Origin: Larimichthys crocea
Lineage: Eukaryota; Chordata; Actinopteri; Sciaenidae
Length of the DNA stretch: 64,000 nt
Direction: 5' to 3'
NCBI RefSeq assembly: GCF_000972845.2
Contig: NC_040025.1
Coordinates: 19,585,399 to 19,649,398, forward strand
A program made the translations under genes and the position numbers. Below are positions 1-12,985 of the stretch, in pieces. A model generated the notes under the pieces. That model saw only the letters and a program-made list of their open reading frames with translations, was not told where the DNA came from and did no database searches. How positions within the stretch are numbered: position 1 is the first letter of the stretch; the number at the start of each line of letters is the position of its first letter.

Positions 1-3000
1 TTGAGTTGATGGGTGTTTCAAAGCGCTAAAAATGTGGAGTCAAGTCAGGTCGCATTCAAGTTGGAACAGAAACCAAACTGAAACATTGCGTGAGTAAAGT
101 GGAGGGATGAAATCACAGGATATTTACAGGGTGGGAATGGTGTATGTACATTGACCCTCACATATTGCAGTCTGATCAGAACGGTAATGACAGAAACAGT
201 TAAGATCTAGCTTATATCAGCCATATGGAGCGGCTTAAATAGCCCTAATAGGGCTGTAAAACTATTGACACGTCTGATTGATTTTATGGGAGGAAAATAT
301 CCTTTTTATTATCATGGTAGTCGGGCCAAGACTTGATGACTAGTTAATCAGTCAGACAGGCCATTTGTAATTTGACAGAAAGCAGCAGACAATCTGCGTA
401 TCGGTTGACAGACAGCCTATCTGATCCTCCAGCTCCCTGTCTTCTACAAGATAACAAACATCACCCGATAGGTCAAGAGAGAGGATCAGCTGTTACTAAT
501 GAAAACAGGCCTTTCATCACTCTTCAGTCTTGGAGAGAAAATAGAGTGGCCGACATTTATAAAGCAGAAACTTGGCCTGAAGTGCCTTTTCCCACATTTT
601 TATTGGAAAAAGGAATAAACACCTCATATCAAAGTTAAACACACGCACTTCTGGCTGCATCGTTAAGTTCTCTAAACCAGTGTTTGTTTTTCATCTCCTT
701 ATGTTTCAGTTTTTTAAAAGTAGCCGCAGATTGCACTTGAGGGAAGCACTGTGCAAATCAGGGGTGAGACAAATGGCTTAATCAGAGATTACACAGAGAA
801 GGCTGCTGAAATCAGACAATTGCATTGCTAATACTGAGATCAGGGTGGAGAGGTTCAGTCGCACGTTATCAGAACTCCAAATCATATTAAATAATGTTGC
901 ACAACACAGGGACTAGCTGAAAATTGAACAGACATACAGTCACAATAGAACATATTAGTCTATTTTTACATATACCATAATGTTTTTGATTCATCGATTA
1001 ATCTTAGTCTATATAATGCACAAAATGGAGATATTTTGATATATTCAAATTTGGCTGGGTGGTTAATAACACTTAGAGTACATATTTATTCTTACTTTAC
1101 ACAGACTTTAATGTGCCCATGACTTTGTTGTGTTGAGGCTACCAAAAGCTAAACAGCTTGCAGGTATTTTTAAGAGGATGTATCAGAATAGTAAGCAGAT
1201 GATTACACTTTGTCATGTACACAATGATCTCTGGCCTTTTCTCTGTACAAGTAGGACAGATATTAAGTTGAGACATGCATGGAAGCTCATGAGAAAGTAG
1301 TAATTTAACTTGCTGCTTGTAAGATCAGTAATCCTGCTGTCGGTCAGGCACTTGGCAATGCTGTTCAATATCAGACAAGTATTTTTTCTGTTCTCCTGCA
1401 GCTTGAAAAACATTGTTTTGGCTATGAAGTGCTTTTGATGTAGTATCCTGTGAGGAGAAGGAGAAAGAGAAGAGAACAAGAGAGGAGAAGAATGATATAT
1501 GGAAAATGTAAAATACGCTGTCACCATCTCTGCTGGATAATGAAAAGGCCTCACAACACAAGAAGAATCCTACTTCAAAAAATTTGTCTGTAGTCAGAAG
1601 GGTACCTTACCCTCTTCAGGCACAGTCATAAACATCCCGATTTCACATTCTCTAAGATCTGGTTCTCCTTGTCATGAAGGTAGACAGCGTTCTGGAGATT
1701 TTGGAGTCAGTTTATAACAAAAAAGACATTTGTAAGAGTTAAACTCGAAGGAAGTATTTATCCTCAAGTAAACTGCCTGATGGAGGTGTTGAATTAAACA
1801 TGTAGAGCCTAAATGGACAGAAACAAGCCACATAAATGAAATAGACCATCAGAGTGAAACCACCCCAAATGGCATCTTCAAATTGTGCAGGTGCCTGTCA
1901 GTCAAGTTAGACTTGGGGGCACTAATAGAAGGGAAGAACCATTATGTAACCGGATGAGCATCTGGACATTTTCTTTCTAATTGGAATAATTATTAATGCG
2001 GGGGGCCAAGAGGCCAGCTGAGCCCTGCGATTGCACTTGTGCTGTCTCCTCTGGGAGGCTAACTGTCCCGTGGAGCTGAGGGCCAAATCAATGGCTCTGA
2101 TTTGGACTGCAGCTGGGTCTTCTCTACAAACATTATCTGCCACACCACGGGCGATGTCGGCTGCCTTATTGAAATTGATGACTGTTCATATTAACAGCTG
2201 TAAGGTGCACATGAGAGAGGAAAGCCATTCATAAATGTGACACGGGCATGTGGTAAATATATAATAGCGTTAGCTGTCATTTACCATTTGATGATGATGC
2301 ATGGTGGAAAATTTAGCAGTTTGACCTGTTCTGAGCGGTATCTTTCTCCCTTTCTTTCTTCCTCTTACTCTTTTTATCACACGAATTCATATGTGAGTGA
2401 ATCTAAACATTATCCATCATACTTAAGAAGAAATAAGAAATCCCAACCTTGCATGTGACAGTCTAAAGTAGGCTTTATTCTCAGAGTGAGAATGAAGTAA
2501 TAATTATTTATTATTTCTGACCTACATTCAAGGTGGCTAACCACTCACATTTGTCCTGTTGAAGAGTGATTTTACTCACGTCCCTCTTTTTGGCCAGCAG
2601 TATTGATCACTTTTTTGATTGGGAGCAAACAAGTTCACTTTGCTTTATTATTGTTTAAGTGTATAATGTATCCCATAAAGCATTGCTATGCTCTTATTCA
2701 TTTCAACCCATCACATCATTTTTATAGGCGAAAATGGATCCAGCAGTCACCACAGCGTCTAATATGTGGTGCCAAGGGAGCAGAGAGGCTGCATTTATCA
2801 CAACTGCAGTACAATCATCTACAAAGCCATGAGTTCACTACCATATACATGACACCATACATCTTATATGTAGCCATGGTGATTATTTTGATATTGATCT
2901 TTATTGCAAAACCAATGCTTACCTCTCCAGACTGCTTAAGGTGTCACATGTAATTCCAACTGATCAGATTCAGCAGACAATTTAAATCTTTTGTGCTTGT

Positions 3001-3550
3001 TTGCCTACTTTGATTTTGAAAATGAATGCATATTGCTCCAACAAAGCAGTGGTAGTGAATAAAAAAGCATTACATTATATGATCACCACATTAAATATAC
3101 AGATAGTGTAAGGTAGCCAGTGTATTACCTTTGCAGAACTGGTTGATTTACCATGCATTATATGGCTATAGACTACATTACCTTGTTTCTCACTGTCTGC
3201 ACAACTTTCCGTTAAACAAGCAAATCGCAGCAAACAAAGGCAATCTTAAGTAAACTGTGGTGCTAATGCTAATGCCAGTGCCAACACACAAACCAGAGTT
3301 CTCCGAATAATATAAGGCACCGATAGTGAAAGTGTGTTTCTTCTCTGTCTGTCAGCATAGAAGGTATAATTCAGAGTGACAATCCTTGTTGATATTGCCA
3401 AAAGCAATTTGTTGAACATATTTGCTGCCTAATGAATTTGGAAATGAAATACAAACAGGCAGAGTAATGTTACAAATTGACTGTTTGATTACCGGAATGC
3501 CGTCTCTCTAGGAAGAGCAAATCACTGATATACAGCAAATCAAATATGTA

Positions 3551-3585
3551 GTTACAGCAAGCTTTGGGTAAAAGCTTGCTGTAAC
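3551..3585. repeat. perfect inverted repeat, 15-base arms, 5-base loop
   Basis: GTTACAGCAAGCTTT (3551-3565) is the exact reverse complement of 3571-3585, with the loop GGGTA. Confidence 0.93.
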
Positions 3586-6500
3586 AGCAAAATCAATTTT
3601 TCTTCCCGGATTACAGAGGAAATACAAACTATGTTCGCTCGGGAACATACAGTTTCATAATGTGATTAATACTAACAAACCAGCAAAACAGACTTTTGCA
3701 TTCTAACCGCGGCGCACGGAGGAGGTTTTTTATTTGTTGTTGGAAATTTTCTGTTATTGAGCCTCTTTGGCAAAGTAAGATATTATAGCCTCTCTTTGAT
3801 TGCAGTGTTGTGATGTTTGTTTCTCTTATAATAACCCCTTGGTCTTGTGCTTTTTTAGAAGCTTGAACAACTCCATATTTTCACTTCCCCTCCCTCCATC
3901 AGGCAAAATGTAATACTTGATGGTGTTATATGTACGAATCAATCCGTGTTTCTCCTCCTCTGGTCAATCTGGTCTCAGTTAACTGTCAATTGCTATGTGG
4001 TAGAAAATGATTTAGCTATTTAAAGGTTTGGAGTTTTCTTCTCCATCTCATTTTTTTCTCTATCTCTCTGATATTGATTGTCTGATATGTATTTTTCATT
4101 CTCTCCAAATGTTAACTTCAGGTGTTCTCTGCTTATGCGTTTGAGTTTTGTGCATTCTCTTAATTGAGATTCCTGTTTGTGTGATTTCTCCTCACTCTTC
4201 AGCTTGTTTTTAGCTTTGCTGTTCCAGATTTATTTTTCTGTGATTTGTTTAAAGGTTAGTCAGTGTGGGTGGACTGATGTGTTTTTCTTCTTCTCCCTTC
4301 CATCTCAGACACATGCTTCTGTAAGCTATGTATGAAAATTAGTTGAGCTTTGGCGGATCTAACAAGATCCTGCACCGTAATGTGGCAGGAAAATTTTGTA
4401 CAATTAGGAGTTGCGCCATGGCTTGACAGTTTCTCTCTCTCACTCTGTTCCCAAAGGACTCTCCTTCGCCCGAACTTGTCCTCGCCCCCAACTACGCAAT
4501 TTGTGTCAGCCGCTGAGGCAGTGACAGGATTGTTCCAGGTCAGCCATGGAGCTTTGACCTCTACTGTTCTTTGCCTCTTATCCAGAAAATGGCACACTCG
4601 CTTGGCTAAGCCAGCTTGATTTCACCTCAGCCTTTCGTCACGCTCTGATAAGTGATTGACTAAAATGGCAGGCTGTCACAACAAAACTGGGCACTGAACT
4701 CACTGACTCCAGATATCCTGGGTTACCTGCTGATGCTTGGTTGGCGAAATCAATTCAGCAGTAAATCTAGGATTGTGAGAGTCTGAATGTGTGTTTTATG
4801 GTGAAAAAAAAAAAAGATCTGGGTATAGTGTTACTGGTTTCTTCCAAATAGCCATCAGCCTACTACTTAAAATGCTAAACTAAAGTGCCTGCCACACATC
4901 AGCATTTTACCATTGTTATTGGGGGCATATTCTTCTTCTCCTTCGTAATAATGTCTTTGTGTTCTCTTTATTCATGTCAGAAAACTGCAGTCTTACTGTG
5001 GTCCAAGCCTTACAGTTTTATTTTGTAAGGAGAATGATGAGTGGTCTTTTTGTTGAAATTAGTCTTTCTTGCAGCTGCTTGACCCCAATTTAGGATAAAC
5101 TACTTTTTTTTTCTGAGGCTGTAACCTGTTGTTTCTACAACCTGAATTTATTGTTTCTTTTTAGATCTTACTGCCAGAGACAAAATGAGTCAACTGGCTT
5201 TTGTGATGTTGGATCTTGAGGCTTAATAGATAAAAGACCTTTATTTGTCCCTATGATACACTAACTTTTAAAGCTGGCGTACAGCGGTATGCTGCTTCAT
5301 TCATCAAATCATCTGTCCCCAGACACCTTCTGTCTCTCCCTCTTCCCTCTGGAAAGGTGTCAGCTGGCACCAGCATAATTAGAATCTACACATAAGGTGT
5401 CAGATTGACATTGGACAGGCTCACTCAGGCATTTTTTAGATCTTTACAGCTTCACAAATGGAGTAATCTGTCATACATTTGTCTAGACTCTGAAATGTTG
5501 AGGCTAAGGAGGTAAAAAGTCTACTTTCACTGGAAACCTCACATAGTTTGCACTTCTGAATTCGATGTTAGGACTCTTCTATCACACACCGATGAGATGC
5601 TTGTGTTATTGACAAAGTTATAAGGAGAATCATTAAGCAGGCACAGAATTATGTCAGTATAGATCAGGGATTTGACTGTTGTTATGCACAGTGTCATCCA
5701 TTGACAGTGCAACTGTGGAAGTAGTCATATTTTTCATTTGGCTTTCATCATTTGATTTGAGCTGATTGCTGTTTTTGCACAGCTTTGGGGAAAAGAGGTG
5801 AGAGGAGGAGAGAAGAAGCTGTCATTGTCTAATTTGCATGGTAACCTGTCTGACACAAACATGCACAGGCCGGATGAGAGCAGCCTATTCTTGTTTGGAG
5901 AGTGAGGACATAGCGGTAATAAGATACCAGTGGACAGAAGGGACAATTGAAACAGAGTCAGGGGAAGGAGAAGAGATAGGAGGAGAAACCAAGTCAGACG
6001 GAATAAACAAACAATGACTGTTAATGGAAGCTATTTAAATAAACACCCGGAATATGACACTTTAACAGCTACACTCACGCACACACAAATTAGAAACTGA
6101 GACAATTTGTCAATGAGTTGATGACTAAGACTGAGAAAATTCTACAGACACGACTGATTCACATTTTAAACAACAAAGCAAAAATACCCCCAAAAACAAC
6201 AGAAGTTATTCTAGCGGTGAAATAAAACAGAAGTTGTTTCTTGTCTAACTTTACAAGTAAAATGAATATGTTTGGATTTTTAGGCAATTTGAAAGACTTC
6301 AGGAAATTCACTAATGAACATCATCATTAGTTGCATGACATCATGTCAAGGAAAGAATTTCTTAAAGCAGTACAGCAGTAAACTAAATCCAGCAATTTAT
6401 TTGTGTGTGACAACCTCATAGGAAAAAATCCATCACTGAAATAGAGACACAAAAATGTCCACTGACAGTAGCCTGTGTGTGTGTGTGCATGTGTTAACTG

Positions 6501-7439
6501 TAGTTCATTTCAGTTTTCTCTGGACAAACACACTCTTTGTTTTCTTTGCCGTTACTATCACTATTATTAATAAAGGCTGGCGCAATCAGATAGTCAGTCT
6601 GCAATGAATCTGTCTCAAGCTCATAATGCGTCGCTCATAGAGATAGATACTCATAGAGAGTCACTCAGTACTGCAGTCATTTTTGAGGCTATATTATGTG
6701 CTGCTCACATACTGTGCTCAAAAACACCATGCCATATAATGAAATAAACCATAACAACATTACAAATTATGATTCCAATCCATCTGTGATGCAGTATAAG
6801 AAATTGGAAATATTACAAGCTTTATGAGCAGAGCAGAGCTATTGTATTTGATGATTTCCAAGGTGTTAACATTGTTAGTGGATAAAAAAAAAGTTAAGTT
6901 AAATTCTGAAGGATTTATCACAACATACATTGTGGAATGCCCTGAGGTTAAGGTTATCCCTGTGGGGAAACTTTCCTTAAAGTACAGCATGATGGCAGCA
7001 CAATAGCTCTGCTGAGAAGCTATTCTTTTTTTGTGTGAAGATGATGAGCTGATGAAAAGGGAATCTGAGCTATACCCACTCTGAATCACCTACTGAACTG
7101 TTATCTAAGCACTTTATTAATCTACAACTCTAAAGTTAAAGGAAGGAATGGTACCTATTGAACATTAGCATTACTCCATTTACCATTAAGGGCAAATAGA
7201 GGATATTTATTTTCCACATAATAGTTTGCAGCATAATTTCCAGTTCATTTATTTAAATAGCTCTTCATTGCAAAAGTGTCTCAAGTGACTTACAGATAAT
7301 ACAAAGGATCTACGTCTAACTAGTCAACAATCAATAGGAGGATGAAATAAAGCAATACATCACAGAGAAATAAAATACAAGAAAGCAATCAAAGTACAAG
7401 ACACATAGCATGTCGGGGATATATAACGTAATCCCCTTC

Positions 7440-7475
7440 AGTTCAGATCAGTGTCAAAGGACATTGATCTGAACT
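7440..7475. repeat. near-perfect inverted repeat, 16-base arms, 4-base loop
   Basis: AGTTCAGATCAGTGTC (7440-7455) pairs with GACATTGATCTGAACT (7460-7475). The single exception to Watson-Crick pairing would be a G-U wobble if transcribed from the plus strand. The loop is AAAG. Confidence 0.9.
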
Positions 7476-7977
7476 CCATCAGTGCCTGCTCCTTCTGTGC
7501 TAAAGCCCTAAAAACACGCAAGGAAGGTTAGATGGGACAGCAAATGACAGCTTCTCCACCTGCAAGGAAAACTGACAGGAAACAAAAAAAAACAGACAGA
7601 CAAGGAACTAAAATGCTGACTCGTTGGATGAGTATCCTTGAAGTGTGGGAGAGCCCGGAGTGACAGAGAGCGATTCACAGGGGAGATCTAAAGCCAGAGA
7701 GGTGGAGAGACAGCCGGAGACACGGTGAAAGAGAACGAGAGATCTAAAGAGGGAGAGAGGCAAAGTGACACAGTAACAGCGAGTACGACAGACCTAAAAA
7801 GGAGAGTTTGTGGGGCAGGCCAGCCTCGGGGCCTACTGCAGAGGGATTAATGATGCCAGGTCAGACCCTAAGCTTGTTTACAAAGACACACACTGCTGTT
7901 TTCACTGTTGCTGACTTTCTTTGCTATGCTGGAGGGCAAAAAAACAAACTCTACAACTACAGTACCCAACATGCAAC

Positions 7978-7978
<1 letters not shown>

Positions 7979-8009
<31 letters not shown>
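7979..8009. repeat. AG microsatellite
   Basis: An uninterrupted AG run of about 15 units. It explains the Arg/Glu-alternating and Ser/Leu-alternating frames that overlap it on both strands. Confidence 0.97.
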
Positions 8010-8013
<4 letters not shown>

Positions 8014-9158
8014 TGAGGGGCAGAGGGAGTGTTTCATGTATAGGAATATGTGAAGGATGTAGAGGAGAAGAGCTGGACTGTAGGGAGCTGAGGGGGGTCT
8101 CCTGAGGCTCTTGAGGCACGCTGGCTCTGCGTTAGGTACCGAGGGCTTATTCAATGGACATATTTAGGGCTACCAACTAGGACACAGGTGTAGTGAGGGT
8201 AGAAACTTGACTTGTGTTACTAAATGAGGGCCACACAGAGGGTGATTTGCCTGTTGTGTAACCTTGACCAAACATTATCCACTCAGCATCCCGAGGTTGT
8301 AGTAAGGATATATATATATTTTTGTCTCTTAGCCTCGGTACACTGTTCTCATCTCAAGAGGCTTCTATTCATAAAAAGTGCAAGCAACTACCACACACTC
8401 CGCCACGTTGTCTGTGCGTAAATGACCCCAGTGGTGATGCTGCAGTGAAGTATCCATTACAAGAAGCTGTTTTTAACTGAGAGCCCTCCCCAATCTAATT
8501 TAGCTGAGGCGCAACTGTAGGTGACCTGTGACCAAACTACCGGATTGGCTCCTCCACTGTGCTATTTTGAATATAGGACACTATCAGGTCCATGCAGCAA
8601 GTCAGCTCCCTGATGTCACGATTCTAACTCTGCAGACAGTCGTTGGCCGTTTTTGTCTTTCAACCTCAATACTAATTCAAGTTGGGGCCCCTTGTGCAAA
8701 ATATAAATAACAAACAGAATGTATTAAATTCAAAGTGATGCTACATTTACAAATCAGTTTGATCATGAAATATCTGTTTGTACCGTATTCAGTTAAATGT
8801 AGCTGAAAAAGAATTTGCAAACCATTGCATTCTGTTCTGATTTATGTTTTTCAGAGCGTTTTAGGACCTTTATCAGAAATGCATGTTTGCTAAAAAAGCC
8901 GAGGTTCGTGTTTTGTGTCTACATTTTGGGCATTTTTCCCCTAAAAGATTGGAGGTTGTCATCTAGTATTCCAAAAGCACAACTACAAATATGTTGAATA
9001 CCGAAATGTTCTAATGTGAGGTTTTTATACCAATCAGTCCAAAAGCAAGGCCTGCTGTCTAGACTACATATTTTCCACCAATGTCTACCATGTCAGGAAA
9101 ACCTTTGATTAGATTATTATGACTGCCAATGAATCAGTCTATAACCCGAAGACAGCTT

Positions 9159-9308
9159 CAATCCAGTTTTATTTATATAGCGCATAATTATAACAGAGGT
9201 TATTTCATGACATTTTGCTTATAGGGCAGGTCTAGACTCTATTCTTTATAATATTATTGACAGAGACCCAGCAATTCTCATCATGAGTAAGCACTTAGTG
9301 ACACTGAT
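9159..9308 (+). repeat. diverged dispersed repeat (TTTATTTATATAGCGC type)
   Basis: The block TTTTATTTATATAGCGCATA, then GGGCAGGTCTAGACTCTATT, GACAGAGACCCAGCAATTCT and ATGAGTAAGCACTTAGTGAC follows, in order, the landmarks of a repeat I know as very common in teleost genomes. The copy is old and incomplete. It ends just before the SINE insertion at 9378. I do not assign a family. Confidence 0.6.
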
Positions 9309-9377
9309 ATGAGCCAGCAATTCCTCACTGCTGAGAAGCTGGAACCAGTGAACATAGAGTGTAGTGTAGTAATGATT

Positions 9378-9530
9378 ATTATTTTGGCCTTTCTAAGCTT
9401 TATTTGATAGAGACAGCTGAAGAGTGACAGGAATGTGCGGAGAGAGAGATGGGGATTGACATGTGGGAAAGAGCCACAGGTCGGTTTCGAACCCTGGGCT
9501 TCCGCAGCAAGGACTGAGCCTTCACACATG
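9378..9530 (-). mobile_element. 5'-truncated copy of the same SINE, with target-site duplication
   Basis: On the minus strand this matches the body, tail and B-box part of the SINE at 43434 (GGTTTCGAACCCTGGGCTTC in plus orientation) but stops before the A box. It is flanked by a 14-base direct repeat, GTGTAGTAATGATT at 9364-9377 and GTGTAGTAACGATT at 9531-9544, with one mismatch. The missing head fits incomplete reverse transcription at insertion rather than later deletion, because the duplication abuts the truncated end. Confidence 0.87.
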
Positions 9531-10289
9531 GTGTAGTAACGATTTTAACGGTTTATTTTAGTACTAATTAAAGTTGATTCTTGACACTGTTTCATTAGTT
9601 GCAGGAGATGCAATGAGTGAAACAACATGAGCTCTGAAGCCATCAGTGGTTATTGGCGAGACAGCCACAAACCTCTCTGTCAGTTATATGTCAGCTGTGG
9701 TGGAAATGAGAGAAATAATTGTCAGGACAGGGCAGTAGCTTGACATGGAGAGTTGTGTAATAGCATGGGGACAAATTTAGTGATAGAGCTACTTGGCAGG
9801 GTCAAAAACCTGGCAGTGTCATGGTTCAAAGAGCACCAACCTCTGCCTGTCGATCTCCTGCTGTTGTTGGCAGTGTTTACTCAAAACAGCACTTCTTGTT
9901 GGTGGCAGGCAGAAGAAATGTCAACACCCAGTAACCGCCGCACTTAGAAACTCCCTCCACCTCTTTGCCTAGCAACACATTGCAGTGACAGCATACATCA
10001 CCAAGCTTGCTGGCAGAGTGCTCCGCTGCAAACCTCTCAGCGGTTATCTGCAAATGGGAAAAGGCAAAGCGTGATACATGAAAAAGTGACAGGAAACGCT
10101 TAAAAGGCACCCAGCTGACAACAATTAGGCTCCATTTTGTGACATTGTTTGTCAGACATGAATTCTTGTAAGTTAATGGTGGCTTTGTGGTCTGTCTTAC
10201 TTTGTGCCTCTGATGGCGTACGCACACATGAGTGCAGTGAAAGCATCTCATGTTCAAGCCATCCAGAGTGTCATTATTCACCTGTGTAT

Positions 10290-10660
10290 GTGACGTATGC
10301 CTTCATGCTTTTCAGCTAACAATCTAATTTATTCCCTTCCAGGCGGCAGTCATGAATTTCATGCTCCTGTCTGTTGTAAATGACATCTCTCATTGTTAAT
10401 GATTTCTCCATTGGTAACGCATGTCTTTAGAGGCGTGTATTTATTAGAGGAATGGAGCTTTGTGTCATTTATTATATTAGCGGGGCAACAGGGAGTCTAA
10501 TTATCCCTCATATGGTCCCTGCATCTGCTTTTCATTATAAATTTAACTATCACAACAAAGTGTACACAATGATAAGAATATTAATTTAGCGCTCTCAGTC
10601 GGCGCATATTCCCAGTTATATTCGCCTTTTTATATTTTCGAGAGTGTTCTGGTTAAGATT
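10290..10660. promoter_or_regulatory. possible conserved enhancer-like block
   Basis: There is no open frame and no repeat signature, but the sequence has the look of vertebrate conserved non-coding elements: complex, non-repetitive, with many homeodomain-type cores (ATTGTTAATGATT, ATTATATTAG, TCATTATAAATTTAAC, AATATTAATTTAGC). Large introns of developmental and cytoskeletal genes often hold such elements. This is judged by eye only. Confidence 0.25.
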
Positions 10661-12281
10661 GCTGGAGGAACCAAATATTTTCTTTTCCCTACCATTTTCA
10701 TGAATCCCGGATGGCATGAATGATGAAAATTTTACTCTATTAGGTACGGCATTTTAACAGTCACGCAGTTGTAAGCACACAGAGACCTGCGTATGCCATC
10801 AGACACACTCGCAGCTATTCAGAGATAAACGGTCCAATTTCACTGTGGGGATGTCAGATTAAATCTCATATGTCTGTGGCTGCTGCTGTACAGTATAGGA
10901 CTAACATGTTTCTAACATATAATAAAACAAATACATTAATAGATACATGACTCCACTGAATGTTGGAAAATGATATGGAACCATCCTCAGCCCTGGTATC
11001 TTTTACAACTTGCTCTAATCCGTGATGACACATGGAAAAGGCATTTGAACTGTTTTATTAATCCTGTGACTGGAGTGACAGTAAATGTCAAGTGTTTGCA
11101 CTGTGATCAAACATACGTGCCAAACCCTTTATTTATTCACACAGCTAGTCATGTGCCATTCAAACATGGCGATGGTGATGTCACGTCCAAATAGTGTTGC
11201 ATGGCCTTTGAACAAGAGTTTTTTTTCTATATTTACATTCAACGCATGCTTGATCTGGGCTGAAAATGTCAGATATTTCCGTCCTCCTGAGAGGATGTAT
11301 TAGACAAAAGGCCTGAGCCCTACAGCCATTGTCAGCTCCTACAAAGATAAGTTGGGAGAGCTGCATGTGTAATAGGCTACTGTATAATTGTATATATTTC
11401 CCCTCTGGATGCCATTACTCTGTCAACTCTAGTACAAAGATATAAACATGTGTCTTTAAATGTTATATGGTGTATATTGTTGTACATTCATCTTGCTAGA
11501 AGGAAAGGTTTTACAGCCAGTGAGTTTTCCACTCCGTTCTCTCATGGCACATTGACTAATGTGACCGCTCCAGTGCCAACCCCCAACCAATATGTCTCTT
11601 AGGAGCTTGTTAGCCACAGACCTGCAGTGACCCAGACGCCCTCGCCTGTTCCCGGGAAGCCGAAAAAGTTACTGATTTTCTTTATTTTTCCTCCTAACTG
11701 CCTTTTCTAGATGGGAGAACTCAACTTTAGGCGACAACCAATTGACCTTTTAACTGTTTTCAAACGTACACGAGAATTTAAAAGACGTAAATGTCACTAT
11801 TGATTTAGATGAACAGGGAGGATTTGTTTTGATAATGTTTTGGTAAGTTAGATTAGGAGAGTCAATTCATTTTTATACTTCAGGAAATTTGGGTATAAAA
11901 ACTTCCACACACAATACACACATATGAAAACACACTGTGTAAGCACAGTGGGTGTGGATTGATCCATAATGCACAAGCACGTTGCTGAAGCTCAGATGCT
12001 GATTGGTGCAGACTGCAGCCTGCTGCCCCCTGCTGAGTTTTCCTAGAACCCCTCTCCCCTCCTCTTCTGTCCCCTCCTTTCCCTATTAGCCAATCAATAA
12101 AACTCTAAGGCACACCTGAGCGGTTACCGCCACAATGCTGCTGCTGCTGAGTGCTTCTGTGGAGTGATGAAGAGGGTTTGTTAGGCTTTATAGAACCTAA
12201 CAGCCATCACACGAGCATCTGGAGATGCTATGTGGTTATGGCTAAACTTTATAAGCAGGCTATTGGAGCCATTATTTTTGA

Positions 12282-12304
12282 GTGTGTGTGTGTGTGTGTG
12301 TGTG
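12282..12304. repeat. GT microsatellite
   Basis: An uninterrupted GT run of about 11 units, continuing imperfectly as GCATGTGTG. Confidence 0.95.
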
Positions 12305-12749
12305 CATGTGTGAAAGTGAGTCAGACGATAAAAAGGAGAATAAGGCAGCCAAATTACTCATTGTTTAAATCCAACAGAGCGTTTTTATACCCATGACCCA
12401 AATAATTCATAATATTCATCTTTCTCTAATGTTTTATGTCAAGTCAGTTCACATAAATTATGTGCACAGGCCTATGGGACATATTGACCTTTTGAGTCTG
12501 TGCATTTGGGGCTTGTGGATGAGAAGAAAAGGTTTCCCTCCCCAATAGATATTTTGGTGGAAAAAGGTAGCATTCCAGTCATAATGAAAAATATGTAATC
12601 AGATAAATAGGCCTATTAAAGAATTGAAAGTCATAAAACAATGCTTATTCTCCCAAATCCTGATTTATTATGCAGGTGAGGTGACATGCCTTACACATTT
12701 ATCTTTTTTTTTAATATGGATAAAGTTGATAAGCACTCTTGTTCTTTCC

Positions 12750-12985
12750 CAGCCTCACCATCCTTCCCGCACACACTGTGACCCACCTCTACAAGCATCT
12801 GGGAGTTGCTTCCTCCAGTGCTTCCTCAGCTATCTGCTGGTGACTGCTGGAACACTCCACTGGAGCAGCGAGGGGTTAAGTGGCTTGTTGAACATGAACC
12901 CCAGCTGTGTCAGTTGATAGAGGAGGAACTCGTTCACTTTTCCCACCCACATTTCCTAAACCGATCTGGGATCTGAACCCCTTGA
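12750..12985 (+). repeat. diverged dispersed repeat
   Basis: Landmarks such as CATCTGGGAGTTGCTTCCTC, CACTCCACTGGAGCAGCGAG, GGGGTTAAGTGGCTTGTTGA and GTTGATAGAGGAGGAACTCG resemble a familiar teleost interspersed repeat whose fuller copies carry GGGTTAAGTGCCTTGCTCAA. It is probably an old insertion. The open frames over it (12624-12917, 12907-13146) are therefore not treated as genes. Confidence 0.5.

Noticed and set aside
7808..8154. Frames with alternating Arg-Glu or Ser-Leu residues on both strands
   Set aside because: They are encoded by the AG microsatellite at 7979-8009.
9877..10281. 134-codon open frame on the minus strand, the second longest in the window
   Set aside because: No recognisable domain, no good splice or start context, and Cys/His clusters without zinc-finger spacing. 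Treated as a chance frame.
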